Assembly (NCBI RefSeq): GCF_020514235.1 | Contig: NZ_VTLB01000002.1 | Span: 1 to 64,000 of the forward strand | Direction: 5' to 3' | DNA length: 64,000 nucleotides | Source: Synechococcus sp. MU1617 | GTDB lineage: Bacteria > Cyanobacteriota > Cyanobacteriia > PCC-6307 > Cyanobiaceae | In this document: positions 19,023 to 28,829 of the stretch, one piece after another | Numbering within the stretch: the stretch's first letter is position 1 | Layout: each line of letters starts with the position of its first letter | Position numbers and translations under genes: made by a program | Notes under the pieces: generated by a model | What the model saw: the letters and a program-made list of their open reading frames with translations, nothing else | Databases searched by the model: none | What the model was told of the DNA's origin: nothing

Positions 19023-19654
19023 CCGGCTCGCGCTACGACCGCGGCGGCCGCCGACCGCGGGATGGCCGCTACGACCGCGGTGAGCGTGATCGCTATGACG
19101 CTCCGCCCCGTGGTGGATACAGCCGTCCTCCAGCCCCCCCACCAGGGGGCGGAGGGGGTCAGGGCCCCTTTCAATTCAGCACCCTCACCGTGGCCGTCTT
19201 GGCAGGGGTTCTCGTGGTGGGGATCGGCATCGGCAGCGCTGTCACCAGCACCACCCAGGGCGACCAGGGAAACATTGCCAGCTCCCAGCAACTGGACATG
19301 GCCGTGCCCGACCCGGAGTTCTGCCGGCAGTGGGGTGCGAGCGCCTTCGTCATGGACATCGAGATGTACACGACGCTCAACCCCTCGAGCAGCTTTGTGA
19401 CCCAGCCAACACTGCAACCGGGTTGCGTGATCCGTCGAGAAAACTGGTCAGTGCTGCGCAAGGAGGGGGCCATCACCGCCGTGCAGGAGCGTGAGTGCAA
19501 ACAGCGGATGAATACTTTTGCCTACATCGGCTCCGTTCGAGACAAGCCCGTGGTGCGATGCGTCTACCAAACCGATATCAGTGAGAACAAATTCCTGACC
19601 CGAGGCGTGGCAGACGACGCTGTGGGCGTAACACCAGAGGCCGATCAGTTCTGA
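19019..19654 (+). CDS. DUF3172 membrane protein with RGG/RYD-rich N-terminus
   Basis: A 211-residue protein matching the cyanobacterial/plastid DUF3172 type. Residues 1-48 are rich in Arg, Gly, Tyr, Asp and Pro ([12 protein letters not shown], then [11 protein letters not shown]). One transmembrane helix follows at about 54-74. The soluble domain contains four Cys (FCRQWG, PGCVIRR, RECKQR, VRCVYQ), possibly disulfide-bonded in the lumen or periplasm. Function is unknown. The start is GTG 19019, coupled to ndhM, suggesting co-expression with NDH-1. The 3' end overlaps rbcR by 10 bp. Confidence 0.85.
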   Translation: MTGSRYDRGGRRPRDGRYDRGERDRYDAPPRGGYSRPPAPPPGGGGGQGPFQFSTLTVAVLAGVLVVGIGIGSAVTSTTQGDQGNIASSQQLDMAVPDPEFCRQWGASAFVMDIEMYTTLNPSSSFVTQPTLQPGCVIRRENWSVLRKEGAITAVQERECKQRMNTFAYIGSVRDKPVVRCVYQTDISENKFLTRGVADDAVGVTPEADQF

Positions 19655-20634
19655 ACCAGTTGCTCCCCGATCGCTTCAGGCACGACTTTCGCTGCCTGGC
19701 GAATCGGGCTGTCAGCACTGGCGAAGACGGGCAGAACGTCATTGCGAAAGGCCACCGAGGCACGTGAGCAGTAGCGGGCGGGATGGGTGATCAGCTTCAG
19801 CTGGCGGCGCACCTGCAGATCAGCCACCTGGGGGCGATGAATCGTGCCCGCCGATAACTCCCGCTCGATCGACACCACGGGAACAAAGGCGGCACCCAGG
19901 CCCGCCTGAACTGCATTTTTGATGGCTTCGAGCGAGTTCAACTCCATTTCGATGCGCAGACGCTGCACATCCAGGCCGGAGCGAGCCAGAAGCTGGTCGA
20001 CCATCTTGCGGGTGGTTGATTGCGCATCGAGGCAGACAAAGCCCAGGCGATACAGGTCTTCCTTGGTGAGCTCAGCCAGCCGGGCCAAGGGGTGCTTCAC
20101 CGGCAGCACCAACGCCAGCTCATCACTGGCGTAGGGCACCACCTGCAGCAGTTCATTGAGTTCCGCCGGCAATTCACCACCGATGATCGCCAGGTCGATC
20201 TGACCGTTGGCCACACTCCAGCCCGTGCGTCGGGTGCTGTGGACCTGGAGCTGCACGGACACCTCCGGATATTTCTGGCGGAACAAGCCGATCATCCGGG
20301 GCATCAAATAGGTGCCGGTGGTCTGACTTGCCCCCACGATCAGGGATCCGCCTTTGAGGTTGTGGAGATCATCCAGGGCCCGGCAGGCTTCATGGCACTG
20401 ACTGAGGATCCGGTCGCAGTAACTCAGCAGCAGATGACCAGCTTCGGTGAGCTGAGCCTTGCGCCCACCGCGATCAAACAACGACACCTCCAGCTGCTTC
20501 TCCAGGTTCTGGATCTGAAGGCTGACGGCTGGCTGGGTGACGTAAAGACTGTCGGCGGCTTTCTTGAAGCTGCCCTCACTGACAATCGCGCGAAGGATCC
20601 GCAGCTGGTCGAGGGTGAACGGCAGATCGGCCAC
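19645..20634 (-). CDS. rbcR: LysR-family regulator RbcR (NdhR/CmpR group)
   Basis: A 329-residue LysR regulator. The N-terminal winged helix contains [20 protein letters not shown], followed by [14 protein letters not shown]. The effector domain starts near [16 protein letters not shown]. It belongs to the CbbR/RbcR/NdhR group that controls Rubisco, carbon-concentration and NDH-1 genes in response to carbon metabolites. The start is GTG 20632-20634 (A-D-L-P-F-T-L); 14 extra upstream residues are possible but atypical. Its position between ndhM and ndhF suggests that ndh genes are among its targets. Confidence 0.93.
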   Translation of the reverse strand: MADLPFTLDQLRILRAIVSEGSFKKAADSLYVTQPAVSLQIQNLEKQLEVSLFDRGGRKAQLTEAGHLLLSYCDRILSQCHEACRALDDLHNLKGGSLIVGASQTTGTYLMPRMIGLFRQKYPEVSVQLQVHSTRRTGWSVANGQIDLAIIGGELPAELNELLQVVPYASDELALVLPVKHPLARLAELTKEDLYRLGFVCLDAQSTTRKMVDQLLARSGLDVQRLRIEMELNSLEAIKNAVQAGLGAAFVPVVSIERELSAGTIHRPQVADLQVRRQLKLITHPARYCSRASVAFRNDVLPVFASADSPIRQAAKVVPEAIGEQLVQN

Positions 20635-20715
20635 CGCGGAACACCCGGAGGAACAACGGAAATTTAGGACCGCCACGTCCGCCAGCCAGAATCACGCCCT
20701 TCCCACGCAGCCGCC

Positions 20716-21447
20716 ATGGCCTCCACCCACCACAGCAGCGTCGTGATGCTGGTGCTGCTGATCCTGTTTGCAGTGATTCACAGCGGTGGGGCTGCGCTGC
20801 GCAGCCGGGCTGAAGCCGTGATCGGAGCACGGGCCTGGCGTCTGATCTTCGCGGCGGCCAGCATTCCCTCGGCCGTTGTGGTGATCGGATGGTTTCTGGC
20901 CCATCGCTACGACGGAGTTCGGCTGTGGAATCTCCAGGGCGTGCCTGGGGTGATTCCGCTCGTCTGGATCGGAACCGCCATCAGCTTCCTCTTCCTCTAT
21001 CCAGCCACCTACAACTTGCTGGAGATCCCGGCGGTGTTGAAACCGCAGGTGCGTCTTTACGCCACAGGGATCATCCGCATCAGCCGCCATCCCCAGGCCA
21101 TCGGGCAAATTCTCTGGTGCCTCACCCACGCCCTCTGGATCGGCAGCAGCTTCATGCTGGTGACCTGCGTGGGCCTGATCGGCCATCACCTCTTTGCCGT
21201 CTGGCATGGCGACCGGCGCCTGAAGGCCCGCTTCGGCGAGGCCTTTGAAGAGCTCAAGGCCAGTACCTCAATCGTGCCCTTCGCTGCGGTGCTGGATGGA
21301 CGTCAGCAGCTGCAGTGGCAGGAATTCATCCGACCGGCGCAACTGGGCATCGCCATCGCCGTCGGCGTGTTCTGGTGGGCCCATCGCTTCATTCCGACGG
21401 CTGCCGAATTGATGCGCAATTCAGCACTCCAGAACCTGCTGGGCTGA
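20716..21447 (+). CDS. NnrU-family membrane protein, candidate zeta-carotene isomerase (Z-ISO)
   Basis: A 243-residue polytopic membrane protein with five to six hydrophobic helices. It has the NnrU-domain features FAVIHSGGAALRSR, IRISRHPQAIGQILWC and VGLIGHHLFAVWHGDRRL. Plant 15-cis-zeta-carotene isomerase (Z-ISO), a heme-dependent enzyme, belongs to this family, and cyanobacterial members have been linked to the same step. The nearby crtB-pds pair makes the substrate. His residues in these motifs are candidate heme ligands. Function is inferred from family and context. It is divergent from rbcR and lies 34 bp before ndhF. Confidence 0.82.
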   Translation: MASTHHSSVVMLVLLILFAVIHSGGAALRSRAEAVIGARAWRLIFAAASIPSAVVVIGWFLAHRYDGVRLWNLQGVPGVIPLVWIGTAISFLFLYPATYNLLEIPAVLKPQVRLYATGIIRISRHPQAIGQILWCLTHALWIGSSFMLVTCVGLIGHHLFAVWHGDRRLKARFGEAFEELKASTSIVPFAAVLDGRQQLQWQEFIRPAQLGIAIAVGVFWWAHRFIPTAAELMRNSALQNLLG

Positions 21448-21481
21448 GCTGCCTACACTCGCTTCAACCTGCTCTTAGCGG

Positions 21482-23491
21482 ATGCCCTCGGCCGAGGAAC
21501 TCGCCTGGCTCATTCCCGTTCTGCCCCTGTTCGGCGCTGTGCTGACCGGGCTGGGATTGATCAGCTTCAACCGCACGATCAACCGGTTGCGCAAACCCGT
21601 TGCGCTGCTGTTGATCTCCTGTGTAGGCGCAGCTGCGGTCCTCAGCTACAGCATCCTGTTCAACCAGCTCAACGGCGCCCCGCCGGTCGAGCATCTGTTC
21701 GTTTGGGCCAGTGCCGGCAGCTTCGTTCTGCCGATGGGCTACGTGGTGGATCCACTCGGGGCGGTGATGCTGGCGCTGGTCACCACCATCGCCCTGTTGG
21801 TGCTGGTGTATTCCCACGGCTACATGGCCCACGACAAGGGCTATGTGCGCTTCTTCACCTACCTGGCGCTATTCAGCAGCTCCATGCTGGGACTGATCAT
21901 CAGCCCCAATCTCCTGGAGATCTACGTCTTCTGGGAACTGGTGGGCATGTGCTCCTACCTATTGGTGGGCTTCTGGTATGACCGCGACGGTGCTGCCCAC
22001 GCTGCTCAGAAGGCCTTTGTGGTGAACCGGGTTGGTGACTTCGGCCTGCTGCTGGGCATCCTTGGCCTGTTCTGGGCCACCGGAAGCTTCGATTTCCAAG
22101 GAATCGCCGATGGCCTGCAAAACGGCCTAGCCGCCGGAACGGTTGCGCCATGGGCAGCACTGCTGCTCTGTCTGCTGGTGTTCATGGGTCCGATGGCCAA
22201 GTCGGCCCAATTCCCCCTCCACGTCTGGCTGCCAGATGCCATGGAGGGTCCGACGCCGATCTCTGCTCTGATTCACGCCGCCACGATGGTGGCCGCAGGG
22301 GTGTTCCTGGTCGCCCGCCTCGATCCCCTCTACGCCCAGTTCCCCGTCGTACAAACCGTGATCGCCGTTGTTGGCACGATCACCTGCTTCCTGGGGGCCT
22401 CCATTGCCCTCACCCAAATGGACCTCAAGAAGGGTCTGGCCTACAGCACCGTCTCTCAACTCGGCTACATGATGTTGGCCATGGGTTGCGGAGCCCCGGT
22501 TGCCGGCATCTTCCACCTGGTGACCCACGCCTTCTTCAAGGCGATGTTGTTCCTGGGATCAGGCTCTGTCATTCACGCGATGGAGGAGGTGGTGGGCCAC
22601 GAGCCCGTTCTCGCCCAGGACATGCGCCTGATGGGAGGCCTGCGCAAGAAGATGCCCGTCACCTCGATCACCTTCTTCATCGGCTGCATCGCCATCAGTG
22701 GCATCCCCCCCCTGGCTGGCTTCTGGAGCAAGGACGAAATTCTTGGTCAAGCCTTCAACAGCTACCCGCTGCTCTGGGTGGTGGGCTTCCTGACGGCGGG
22801 AATGACGGCCTTCTACATGTTCCGCCTCTATTTCCTCACCTTTGAAGGGGAGTTCCGCGGCAATGACACCGCCATGCAGGCCCAGCTGCTGACCGCAGCC
22901 GGCAAAGATCCTTCCGAGCACCACGCCCATGGCGGCAGCGTGCATGAGTCGGCCTGGCCGATGGCGGCACCCTTGGCGGTTCTGGCGGTGCCTTCTGTTC
23001 TGATTGGCCTGCTGGGCACCCCCTGGAACAGCCGCTTCGCAGGCCTTCTCAATCCCGAAGAAGCCCGCGAAATGGCCGAACAGTTCAGCTGGGGCGAGTT
23101 TCTGCCCCTGGCGGGTGCCTCCGTGGCCATCTCCGTTACCGGTATCACCCTGGCTGTTCTGGCCTATGCCCTGCGTCGGATCGATCTGGGGCAACTTGTA
23201 GCAAGCCGATTCCCGGCGGTGAATGCCTTCCTCGCCAACAAGTGGTATCTCGATGTGCTGAACGACAAGCTGTTTGTGCGGGGTAGCCGCAAACTGGCGC
23301 GGGAGGTTCTCGAGGTGGACGCCAAAGTGGTGGACGGCGTGGTGAATCTCACCGGACTACTGACCCTCGGCAGCGGAGAAGGTCTCAAATATCTCGAGAC
23401 CGGACGGGCCCAGTTTTATGCCCTGATTGTGTTCGCCGGCGTGATCGGCCTAGTGGTGCTGTTCGGCGTGATCGGCGGTCCAATCGCTTAG
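21482..23491 (+). CDS. ndhF: NDH-1 subunit 5 (NdhF1 type)
   Basis: A 669-residue antiporter-like membrane subunit of the cyclic/respiratory NDH-1 complex, with about 16 helices. The proton-channel motifs include EIYVFWELVGMCSYLL and QFPLHVWLPDAMEGPTPISALIHAATMVAAG in two blocks. The C-terminal region has a long amphipathic piece (NKWYLDVLNDKLF) typical of NdhF. It is followed by ndhD, the arrangement of the NDH-1L type. Confidence 0.96.
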   Translation: MPSAEELAWLIPVLPLFGAVLTGLGLISFNRTINRLRKPVALLLISCVGAAAVLSYSILFNQLNGAPPVEHLFVWASAGSFVLPMGYVVDPLGAVMLALVTTIALLVLVYSHGYMAHDKGYVRFFTYLALFSSSMLGLIISPNLLEIYVFWELVGMCSYLLVGFWYDRDGAAHAAQKAFVVNRVGDFGLLLGILGLFWATGSFDFQGIADGLQNGLAAGTVAPWAALLLCLLVFMGPMAKSAQFPLHVWLPDAMEGPTPISALIHAATMVAAGVFLVARLDPLYAQFPVVQTVIAVVGTITCFLGASIALTQMDLKKGLAYSTVSQLGYMMLAMGCGAPVAGIFHLVTHAFFKAMLFLGSGSVIHAMEEVVGHEPVLAQDMRLMGGLRKKMPVTSITFFIGCIAISGIPPLAGFWSKDEILGQAFNSYPLLWVVGFLTAGMTAFYMFRLYFLTFEGEFRGNDTAMQAQLLTAAGKDPSEHHAHGGSVHESAWPMAAPLAVLAVPSVLIGLLGTPWNSRFAGLLNPEEAREMAEQFSWGEFLPLAGASVAISVTGITLAVLAYALRRIDLGQLVASRFPAVNAFLANKWYLDVLNDKLFVRGSRKLAREVLEVDAKVVDGVVNLTGLLTLGSGEGLKYLETGRAQFYALIVFAGVIGLVVLFGVIGGPIA

Positions 23492-23506
23492 ATCCCATCG
23501 CCCATG

Positions 23507-23536
23507 TGTGTCATCGCCTATCGAGGTGATGACACA
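23507..23536. other. Strong hairpin between ndhF and ndhD
   Basis: TGTGTCATCGCC (23507-23518) pairs with GGTGATGACACA (23525-23536) to give a 12-bp stem with one G-T wobble and the loop TATCGA. It lies in the 92-bp ndhF-ndhD spacer. No T-run follows, so it is unlikely to be a simple terminator. A processing or mRNA-stability element setting the ndhF:ndhD ratio is a reasonable inference. Confidence 0.6.
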
Positions 23537-23583
23537 GCGGCCATGATTTCTACGATCCAACCAGTAAGGGTCGGATTCACAGA

Positions 23584-25221
23584 GTGTTCGAATTCGCAGT
23601 CGCCGGACTTGGCGAGCCGGTGCAGGCCACAGTGCCATGGCTGAGCCTATCGATCCTGGTGCCGATCGTGGGTGCTCTGCTGGTTCCCCTCGTTCCTGAC
23701 GAAGGCGATGGCAAGAAGGTGCGCTGGTACGCCCTGATCGTGACGCTGATCACCTTCCTGATCACCGTTGCGGCGTACCTCACGGGCTATGACCCCAGCC
23801 TGAGCGGCCTGCAGCTGTCGGAACGGGTGAGCTGGCTTCCCGATCTGGGGCTCACGTGGGCGGTGGGAGCCGATGGGCTGTCGATGCCGCTGATTTTGCT
23901 CACCAGCTTCATCACAACCCTGGCCTGCCTGGCGGCATGGCCGGTGAGTTTCAAGCCGCGCTTGTTTTATTTCCTGCTGCTGGCCATGGACGGCGGCCAG
24001 ATCGCCGTCTTCGCCGTGCAGGACATGCTGCTTTTCTTCTTGGCCTGGGAGCTGGAACTGATCCCGGTGTATTTGCTGCTGGCCATCTGGGGCGGCAAGA
24101 AACGCCAGTACGCCGCCACCAAATTCATCCTCTACACCGCCGGCAGTTCCCTGTTCATCCTGTTGGCCGCTCTGGCCATGGGCTTCTTCGGCGGCGGCAC
24201 CCCCAGCTTTGAGTACACCGTTCTTGCGGCCAAAGACTTCGGCACAGGCTTTCAACTGCTCTGCTACGCCGGGCTCTTGATCGCCTTTGGCGTGAAACTG
24301 CCGATCGTGCCCCTACACACCTGGCTGCCGGACGCCCATGGCGAAGCCACAGCACCGGTGCACATGCTCTTGGCCGGCATCCTGCTGAAGATGGGGGGCT
24401 ATGCCCTGCTGCGCTTCAACTGTGAGCTGCTGCCAGCAGCTCACTCCCAGTTCGCCCCACTGCTGATCGTGCTGGGGGTGGTGAACATCATCTACGCCGC
24501 CCTCACCTCCTTCGCCCAGCGCAACCTCAAGCGCAAGATCGCCTACAGCTCGATCAGCCACATGGGCTTCGTGCTGATCGGCGTGGGCAGCTTCAGTGCC
24601 TTGGGCACCAGTGGCGCCATGCTGCAGATGATCAGCCACGGCTTGATCGGCGCCAGCTTGTTCTTCCTCGTGGGTGCCACCTACGACCGCACCCACACCC
24701 TTCAGCTGGATGAGATGGGAGGCATTGGCCAGAAGATGCGAATCATGTTCGCGCTCTGGACGGTGTGTGCCCTCGCATCCCTGGCCCTGCCAGGCATGAG
24801 CGGATTCGTTAGTGAATTGATGGTGTTCGCTGGTTTCGCGACGGATGAGGCCTACACCCTGCCTTTCCGCGTGGTGATCTGCGGGCTGGCCGCTGTGGGC
24901 GTGATCCTCACACCGATCTACCTGCTCTCGATGCTGCGGGAAATCTTCTTCGGCAAAGAGAAGGAGGAGCTGGTGTCCCACACCAACCTCGTGGATGCAG
25001 AGCCGCGCGAGGTGTACATCATTGGCTGCCTGCTGGTGCCGATCATCGGAATCGGGCTCTACCCCAAGCTGATGACCGACAGCTACCGCAGCTCGATTGA
25101 AGCCCTGGTAAACCGCAACCTGGGTGCCATGGAACAGGTGATCTCACCGACGGCCCCTTTAATTCGAGGCCAGGCACCGGTTCCTGCGGTCATCCAGGCC
25201 CCTGCCGTGGGCGCGTCATAA
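23584..25221 (+). CDS. ndhD: NDH-1 subunit 4 (NdhD1 type)
   Basis: A 545-residue antiporter-like membrane subunit with about 14 helices. Key motifs are [21 protein letters not shown] with the conserved Glu, [15 protein letters not shown], and [10 protein letters not shown]. It pumps protons in NDH-1. The start is GTG 23584 (F-E-F-A-V-A-G-L-G). Co-directional with ndhF, from which a hairpin separates it. Confidence 0.96.
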   Translation: MFEFAVAGLGEPVQATVPWLSLSILVPIVGALLVPLVPDEGDGKKVRWYALIVTLITFLITVAAYLTGYDPSLSGLQLSERVSWLPDLGLTWAVGADGLSMPLILLTSFITTLACLAAWPVSFKPRLFYFLLLAMDGGQIAVFAVQDMLLFFLAWELELIPVYLLLAIWGGKKRQYAATKFILYTAGSSLFILLAALAMGFFGGGTPSFEYTVLAAKDFGTGFQLLCYAGLLIAFGVKLPIVPLHTWLPDAHGEATAPVHMLLAGILLKMGGYALLRFNCELLPAAHSQFAPLLIVLGVVNIIYAALTSFAQRNLKRKIAYSSISHMGFVLIGVGSFSALGTSGAMLQMISHGLIGASLFFLVGATYDRTHTLQLDEMGGIGQKMRIMFALWTVCALASLALPGMSGFVSELMVFAGFATDEAYTLPFRVVICGLAAVGVILTPIYLLSMLREIFFGKEKEELVSHTNLVDAEPREVYIIGCLLVPIIGIGLYPKLMTDSYRSSIEALVNRNLGAMEQVISPTAPLIRGQAPVPAVIQAPAVGAS

Positions 25222-25268
25222 ATCACGTATCGATTCCGATTCATCCCCCCCCAACCGTCCGTAGGTTC

Positions 25269-25286
25269 CAGGGGAACGCTCCCCTG
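25269..25286 (+). promoter_or_regulatory. Hairpin covering the purine-rich stretch before the lapA-like gene
   Basis: CAGGGGA (25269-25275) and TCCCCTG (25280-25286) pair perfectly around the loop ACGC and end 2 bp before the ATG at 25289. The only Shine-Dalgarno-like run, AGGGGA, is inside the 5' arm. Folding could limit ribosome access. The pairing is seen; regulation is inferred. Confidence 0.4.
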
Positions 25287-25288
25287 CC

Positions 25289-25690
25289 ATGCGTCAGATC
25301 AACTTCGGCCTGATCTTTAGCTTCGGCCTGATCACGGTGTTCTTCACCCTGGCGAACACCAATCCCACGACGGTTCACGTGTTGCCCGGGGTCGAGTACA
25401 CCCTGCCGTTGGCGGGTCTTCTGCTGCTGGCAGCGGGAATGGGAGCCGTCTCAGCCTGGTTCTTCGCCGCCTGGACCGGCATGCTCAACAACGTTGAACA
25501 ATTCAGCAAGGCGAACGAATACGAAGCACAGCAGGTGCGCATCCAGGAACTGGAGACCGACCTCAACCGCTACCGCTCCACCGTTGAAACCCAGCTGGGT
25601 CTCCTCCCCGCGACCACCGTGAGCGCGAGCAGCGCTGAGAGCGACGACAGCGATGAAGCAGAGGTCACCGATGCCAGCAGTGCGGCTTAA
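25289..25690 (+). CDS. LapA-domain (DUF1049-like) membrane protein
   Basis: A 133-residue protein. Two hydrophobic helices lie at about 5-25 and 38-62, the second ending with SAWFFAAWTG. A coiled-coil-prone segment (VRIQELETDLNRYRSTVE) and an acidic Ser/Asp/Glu tail follow. The pattern of two helices plus a short coil is that of the LapA/YciS domain, associated with envelope assembly. No specific role can be assigned. Confidence 0.75.
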   Translation: MRQINFGLIFSFGLITVFFTLANTNPTTVHVLPGVEYTLPLAGLLLLAAGMGAVSAWFFAAWTGMLNNVEQFSKANEYEAQQVRIQELETDLNRYRSTVETQLGLLPATTVSASSAESDDSDEAEVTDASSAA

Positions 25691-25748
25691 GGCAGCACTG
25701 GCAACAACGGTTTGGGGCCGATACCTTTCCTGGAAAGGGTGAATTGAC

Positions 25749-26651
25749 TTGCTCCAGGTGGCCCCCAAAGACGGCGCTGATGCTGGAGCTCGCCTTGCGA
25801 TTCGGCTGCTACAAGACGCAGCGGAGCGGGGAGATCTCGATCCCTGGGATGTGGATGTAATCGCCGTCATCGACGGCTTTCTGGATCAACTCCGGCAACG
25901 CATCGAAGTTCCCGGGCAGGTGGCAGCCGTCCTTACCGGACGGGGGGGCAGCTACGAGCGGGACCTGGCCGAAAGTAGCGAAGCCTTCCTGGCCGCCTCC
26001 GTGCTGGTGGGCCTCAAGGCGGAGATGCTCGAAACCAGCATGCTTCCGCCACCTCCCGAAGTCGAAGATCACTTCGACGCCGACTTCGATGAGCAAGGTT
26101 GGCTGGATCCGGCCTTTGATCTTCCCCGACGGCCGGAACGCCATCTGCAGCGGCGTCCCGTAGCGCCACCGCCGTTACGTCGCCCCGTCACCCTTGGGGA
26201 GCTGATCGAACAGCTGGAATCGATTGCCGAGCAGCTGGAATCAGACGAACTCGAGGCGCGCCGCCGTAAACGGCAGAAGCGCTACAGCAACCGTGAAGCC
26301 ATCGCCCAGGTGGCCGGGCTGGCCCACCGCGAAAAGCTTCCGGAAACAACCGCAGCACTGGGAGTGTTTCTCAACGGTTGGGAGACCGCCCTGGACTGGG
26401 TGGGCTTCGATCAACTGGTGGAGCATTGGGAGGTGGCCGCCGCCGCGGACCTGGACCGTGACCGCGTCGGGGTGTTCTGGGCACTGCTATTTCTCTCCTC
26501 CCAAGGCCGGGTTGAGCTGGAGCAGGAGGGTTGGCTGCACGGTCCGCTGCGACTGAAATTCATCCCCGCGAGTGGCACTGCAACGCAACTGCCGATCCGC
26601 AGCCTTCAGGTGCCAGATCCGTCGCCGACCCGGACGGTCGTGGCGGCCTAA
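25749..26651 (+). CDS. scpA: Chromosome segregation and condensation protein ScpA
   Basis: A 300-residue kleisin. The N-terminal ARLAIRLLQDAAERGDLDPWDVDV is the conserved ScpA helix pair, followed by FLAASVLVGLKAEML. A low-complexity Arg/Pro linker leads to a C-terminal winged helix (LFLSSQGRVELEQEG). It bridges SMC heads with ScpB. No ATG suits the N-terminus, so TTG 25749 or GTG 25758 is used. scpB is not adjacent. Confidence 0.9.
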   Translation: MLQVAPKDGADAGARLAIRLLQDAAERGDLDPWDVDVIAVIDGFLDQLRQRIEVPGQVAAVLTGRGGSYERDLAESSEAFLAASVLVGLKAEMLETSMLPPPPEVEDHFDADFDEQGWLDPAFDLPRRPERHLQRRPVAPPPLRRPVTLGELIEQLESIAEQLESDELEARRRKRQKRYSNREAIAQVAGLAHREKLPETTAALGVFLNGWETALDWVGFDQLVEHWEVAAAADLDRDRVGVFWALLFLSSQGRVELEQEGWLHGPLRLKFIPASGTATQLPIRSLQVPDPSPTRTVVAA

Positions 26652-26697
26652 GACCGGGTCTATGGTCACTACCTTGTATTGACCGGACCAAACGCCA

Positions 26698-27876
26698 ATG
26701 AAGGCGATGATTCTGGCGGCTGGTAAGGGGACGCGGGTCCAACCAATCACCCATGTGATCCCCAAGCCGATGATTCCGATCCTGCAGAAGCCGGTGATGG
26801 AATTTCTGCTGGAACTGCTCAAGGAGCACGGTTTCACCGAAGTGATGGTGAACGTCTCCCACCTGGCCGAAGAGATTGAAAATTACTTCCGAGATGGCCA
26901 GCGTTTCGGGGTTGAGATTGCCTACAGCTTTGAAGGACGGATTGAAGACGGTGAACTGATCGGTAGTGCCCTGGGATCCGCTGGCGGGCTTAAAAAAATC
27001 CAGGATTTCCAGCATTTCTTTGACGACACCTTCGTGGTGCTCTGCGGAGATGCGCTGATCGACCTTGATCTCAGCGAAGCGGTACGCAAGCACCGGGAAA
27101 AGGGTGCGATCGCCAGCCTCGTCACCAAACGGGTCCCCAAGGATCAGGTGAGCAGCTACGGCGTTGTGGTCACCGATGACCAGAACAGAATCTCAAGCTT
27201 CCAGGAAAAGCCCAGCGTCGACGAAGCCCTCAGCGACACGATCAACACCGGCATCTACATCTTCGAGCCGGAGATCTTTGAGCACATCCCTTCGGGGCAG
27301 TCCTTCGACATCGGCTCGGATCTATTCCCGAAACTGGCCGAGCTCGGTGCCCCCTTTTATGCCATCCCGATGGATTTCGAATGGGTGGATATCGGCAAGG
27401 TTCCCGATTACTGGCAAGCCATCCGCAGCGTGTTGATGGGTGACGTTCGTCAGGTGGGCGTCCCCGGCAAGGAGGTGCGCCCCGGGGTTTACACCGGTCT
27501 GAATGTGGCCGCCAACTGGGACAAGATCAACGTCAGCGGCCCCGTCTACGTGGGCGGCATGACCAAGATCGAAGATGGCGCGACGATCGTTGGTCCCACC
27601 ATGATCGGCCCCAGCTGCCACATCTGTGAGGGCGCCACGGTCGATAACTCGATCATTTTCGACTACTCACGCATCGGCCCCGGCGTGCAGCTGCTGGAGA
27701 AACTGGTGTTCGGGCGCTACTGCGTGGGCAAGGACGGCGATCACTTCGACCTGCAGGAGGCCTCCCTCGACTGGCTGATCACCGATGCCCGTCGTCAGGA
27801 CCTGGTGGAGCCTTCACCCCAGCAGAAAGCCATGGCGGAGCTGCTGGGTACCGACCTCACCCAGGCAGCGAGCTGA
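26698..27876 (+). CDS. NDP-sugar pyrophosphorylase (mannose-1-phosphate guanylyltransferase type)
   Basis: A 392-residue two-domain enzyme. The N-terminal nucleotidyltransferase starts MKAMILAAGKGTRVQP with KPM as the second Lys block, and includes VVLCGDALIDLD and a W-V-D-I-G-K block. The C-terminal part is a left-handed beta-helix of hexapeptides. It should activate a sugar-1-phosphate for glycan synthesis; mannose or glucose specificity cannot be fixed from sequence. The 3' end overlaps metF by 20 bp, tail to tail. Confidence 0.88.
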   Translation: MKAMILAAGKGTRVQPITHVIPKPMIPILQKPVMEFLLELLKEHGFTEVMVNVSHLAEEIENYFRDGQRFGVEIAYSFEGRIEDGELIGSALGSAGGLKKIQDFQHFFDDTFVVLCGDALIDLDLSEAVRKHREKGAIASLVTKRVPKDQVSSYGVVVTDDQNRISSFQEKPSVDEALSDTINTGIYIFEPEIFEHIPSGQSFDIGSDLFPKLAELGAPFYAIPMDFEWVDIGKVPDYWQAIRSVLMGDVRQVGVPGKEVRPGVYTGLNVAANWDKINVSGPVYVGGMTKIEDGATIVGPTMIGPSCHICEGATVDNSIIFDYSRIGPGVQLLEKLVFGRYCVGKDGDHFDLQEASLDWLITDARRQDLVEPSPQQKAMAELLGTDLTQAAS

Positions 27877-28762
27877 GTCCGGCGAGATCAAGGATCATCG
27901 GGATGCGTTCCTCCGCCTTGATCGCCATCAGGTGCACACCACGCACGATGCCGAGATAGCGCTTCACCTGTTCAGCGGCGATGGCCACGCCCTCCATGGC
28001 TGGATTCTCGGCGCACTCAAGCCGATGGATCAACGCATCGGGGATGCAGGCTCCCGGAACAACGCGGTTGATGAACCGGGCATTCTTGGCTGACTTCAGC
28101 AGGAACACGCCAGCGAGCACGGGCAGACCCAGGGGGCCGGCCAGCTCGCGCTGGAAGCGCTCGAGCGCTTCAGGGTCCATCACCATCTGGGTTTGAACGA
28201 AGCGGGCTCCCGCCGCCTGCTTGCGCTGCAACCGACGCTGGAGACCGCTCCAACTCCTGGATTGTGGGTCAGCGGCACACCCGGCAAACAGCGTGGTCGC
28301 CCCATCCGGCAGGGTGCCCTGCACGGGATCCACGCCCCGATTGAGGGCTTCCACCTGCTGCAACAGCTTCACGGACTCAAACTCATTGACCGGCCGTGCA
28401 TCCGCCTGATCACCCGCCCGCACCGGATCACCAGTGAGACACAACAGGTTGCGGATCCCCAGCGCATGGGCCCCGAGCAGGTCGGACTGAAGGGCGATGC
28501 GATTGCGATCCCGGCAGGCCATCTGCAACACCGGTTCCAGACCGGCCTCAAGCAGCAACTTGCAGGAGGCGAGGCTGCTCATCCGCATCACAGCCCGACT
28601 GCCATCGGTCACATTCACCGCATGGACACGGCCTTGCAGCGATGCGGCCATGGCCAGCATGTGCGTCGGATCGGCTCCGCGCGGAGGCATCACCTCGGCC
28701 GTGAGCACCTGATCCCCGGCCTCAATTGCGCGCTGCAGCGCCGTCCTCAAATCTCGATCCAT
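27857..28762 (-). CDS. metF: Methylenetetrahydrofolate reductase
   Basis: A 301-residue FAD-containing barrel enzyme reducing 5,10-methylene-THF to 5-methyl-THF for methionine synthesis. It has TAEVMPPRGAD at the N-terminus (catalytic Glu in the second strand), NLLCLTGDPV, and ARFVQTQMVMD. Length matches the short MetF type. It is divergent from pedR. Confidence 0.92.
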   Translation of the reverse strand: MDRDLRTALQRAIEAGDQVLTAEVMPPRGADPTHMLAMAASLQGRVHAVNVTDGSRAVMRMSSLASCKLLLEAGLEPVLQMACRDRNRIALQSDLLGAHALGIRNLLCLTGDPVRAGDQADARPVNEFESVKLLQQVEALNRGVDPVQGTLPDGATTLFAGCAADPQSRSWSGLQRRLQRKQAAGARFVQTQMVMDPEALERFQRELAGPLGLPVLAGVFLLKSAKNARFINRVVPGACIPDALIHRLECAENPAMEGVAIAAEQVKRYLGIVRGVHLMAIKAEERIPMILDLAGLSSLPG

Positions 28763-28829
28763 TTCACCGGCCCACTATGCAGGATCAGGCCGGTGGTCCG
28801 GACTAGCATGACTTCAACGGTGGTCACCC

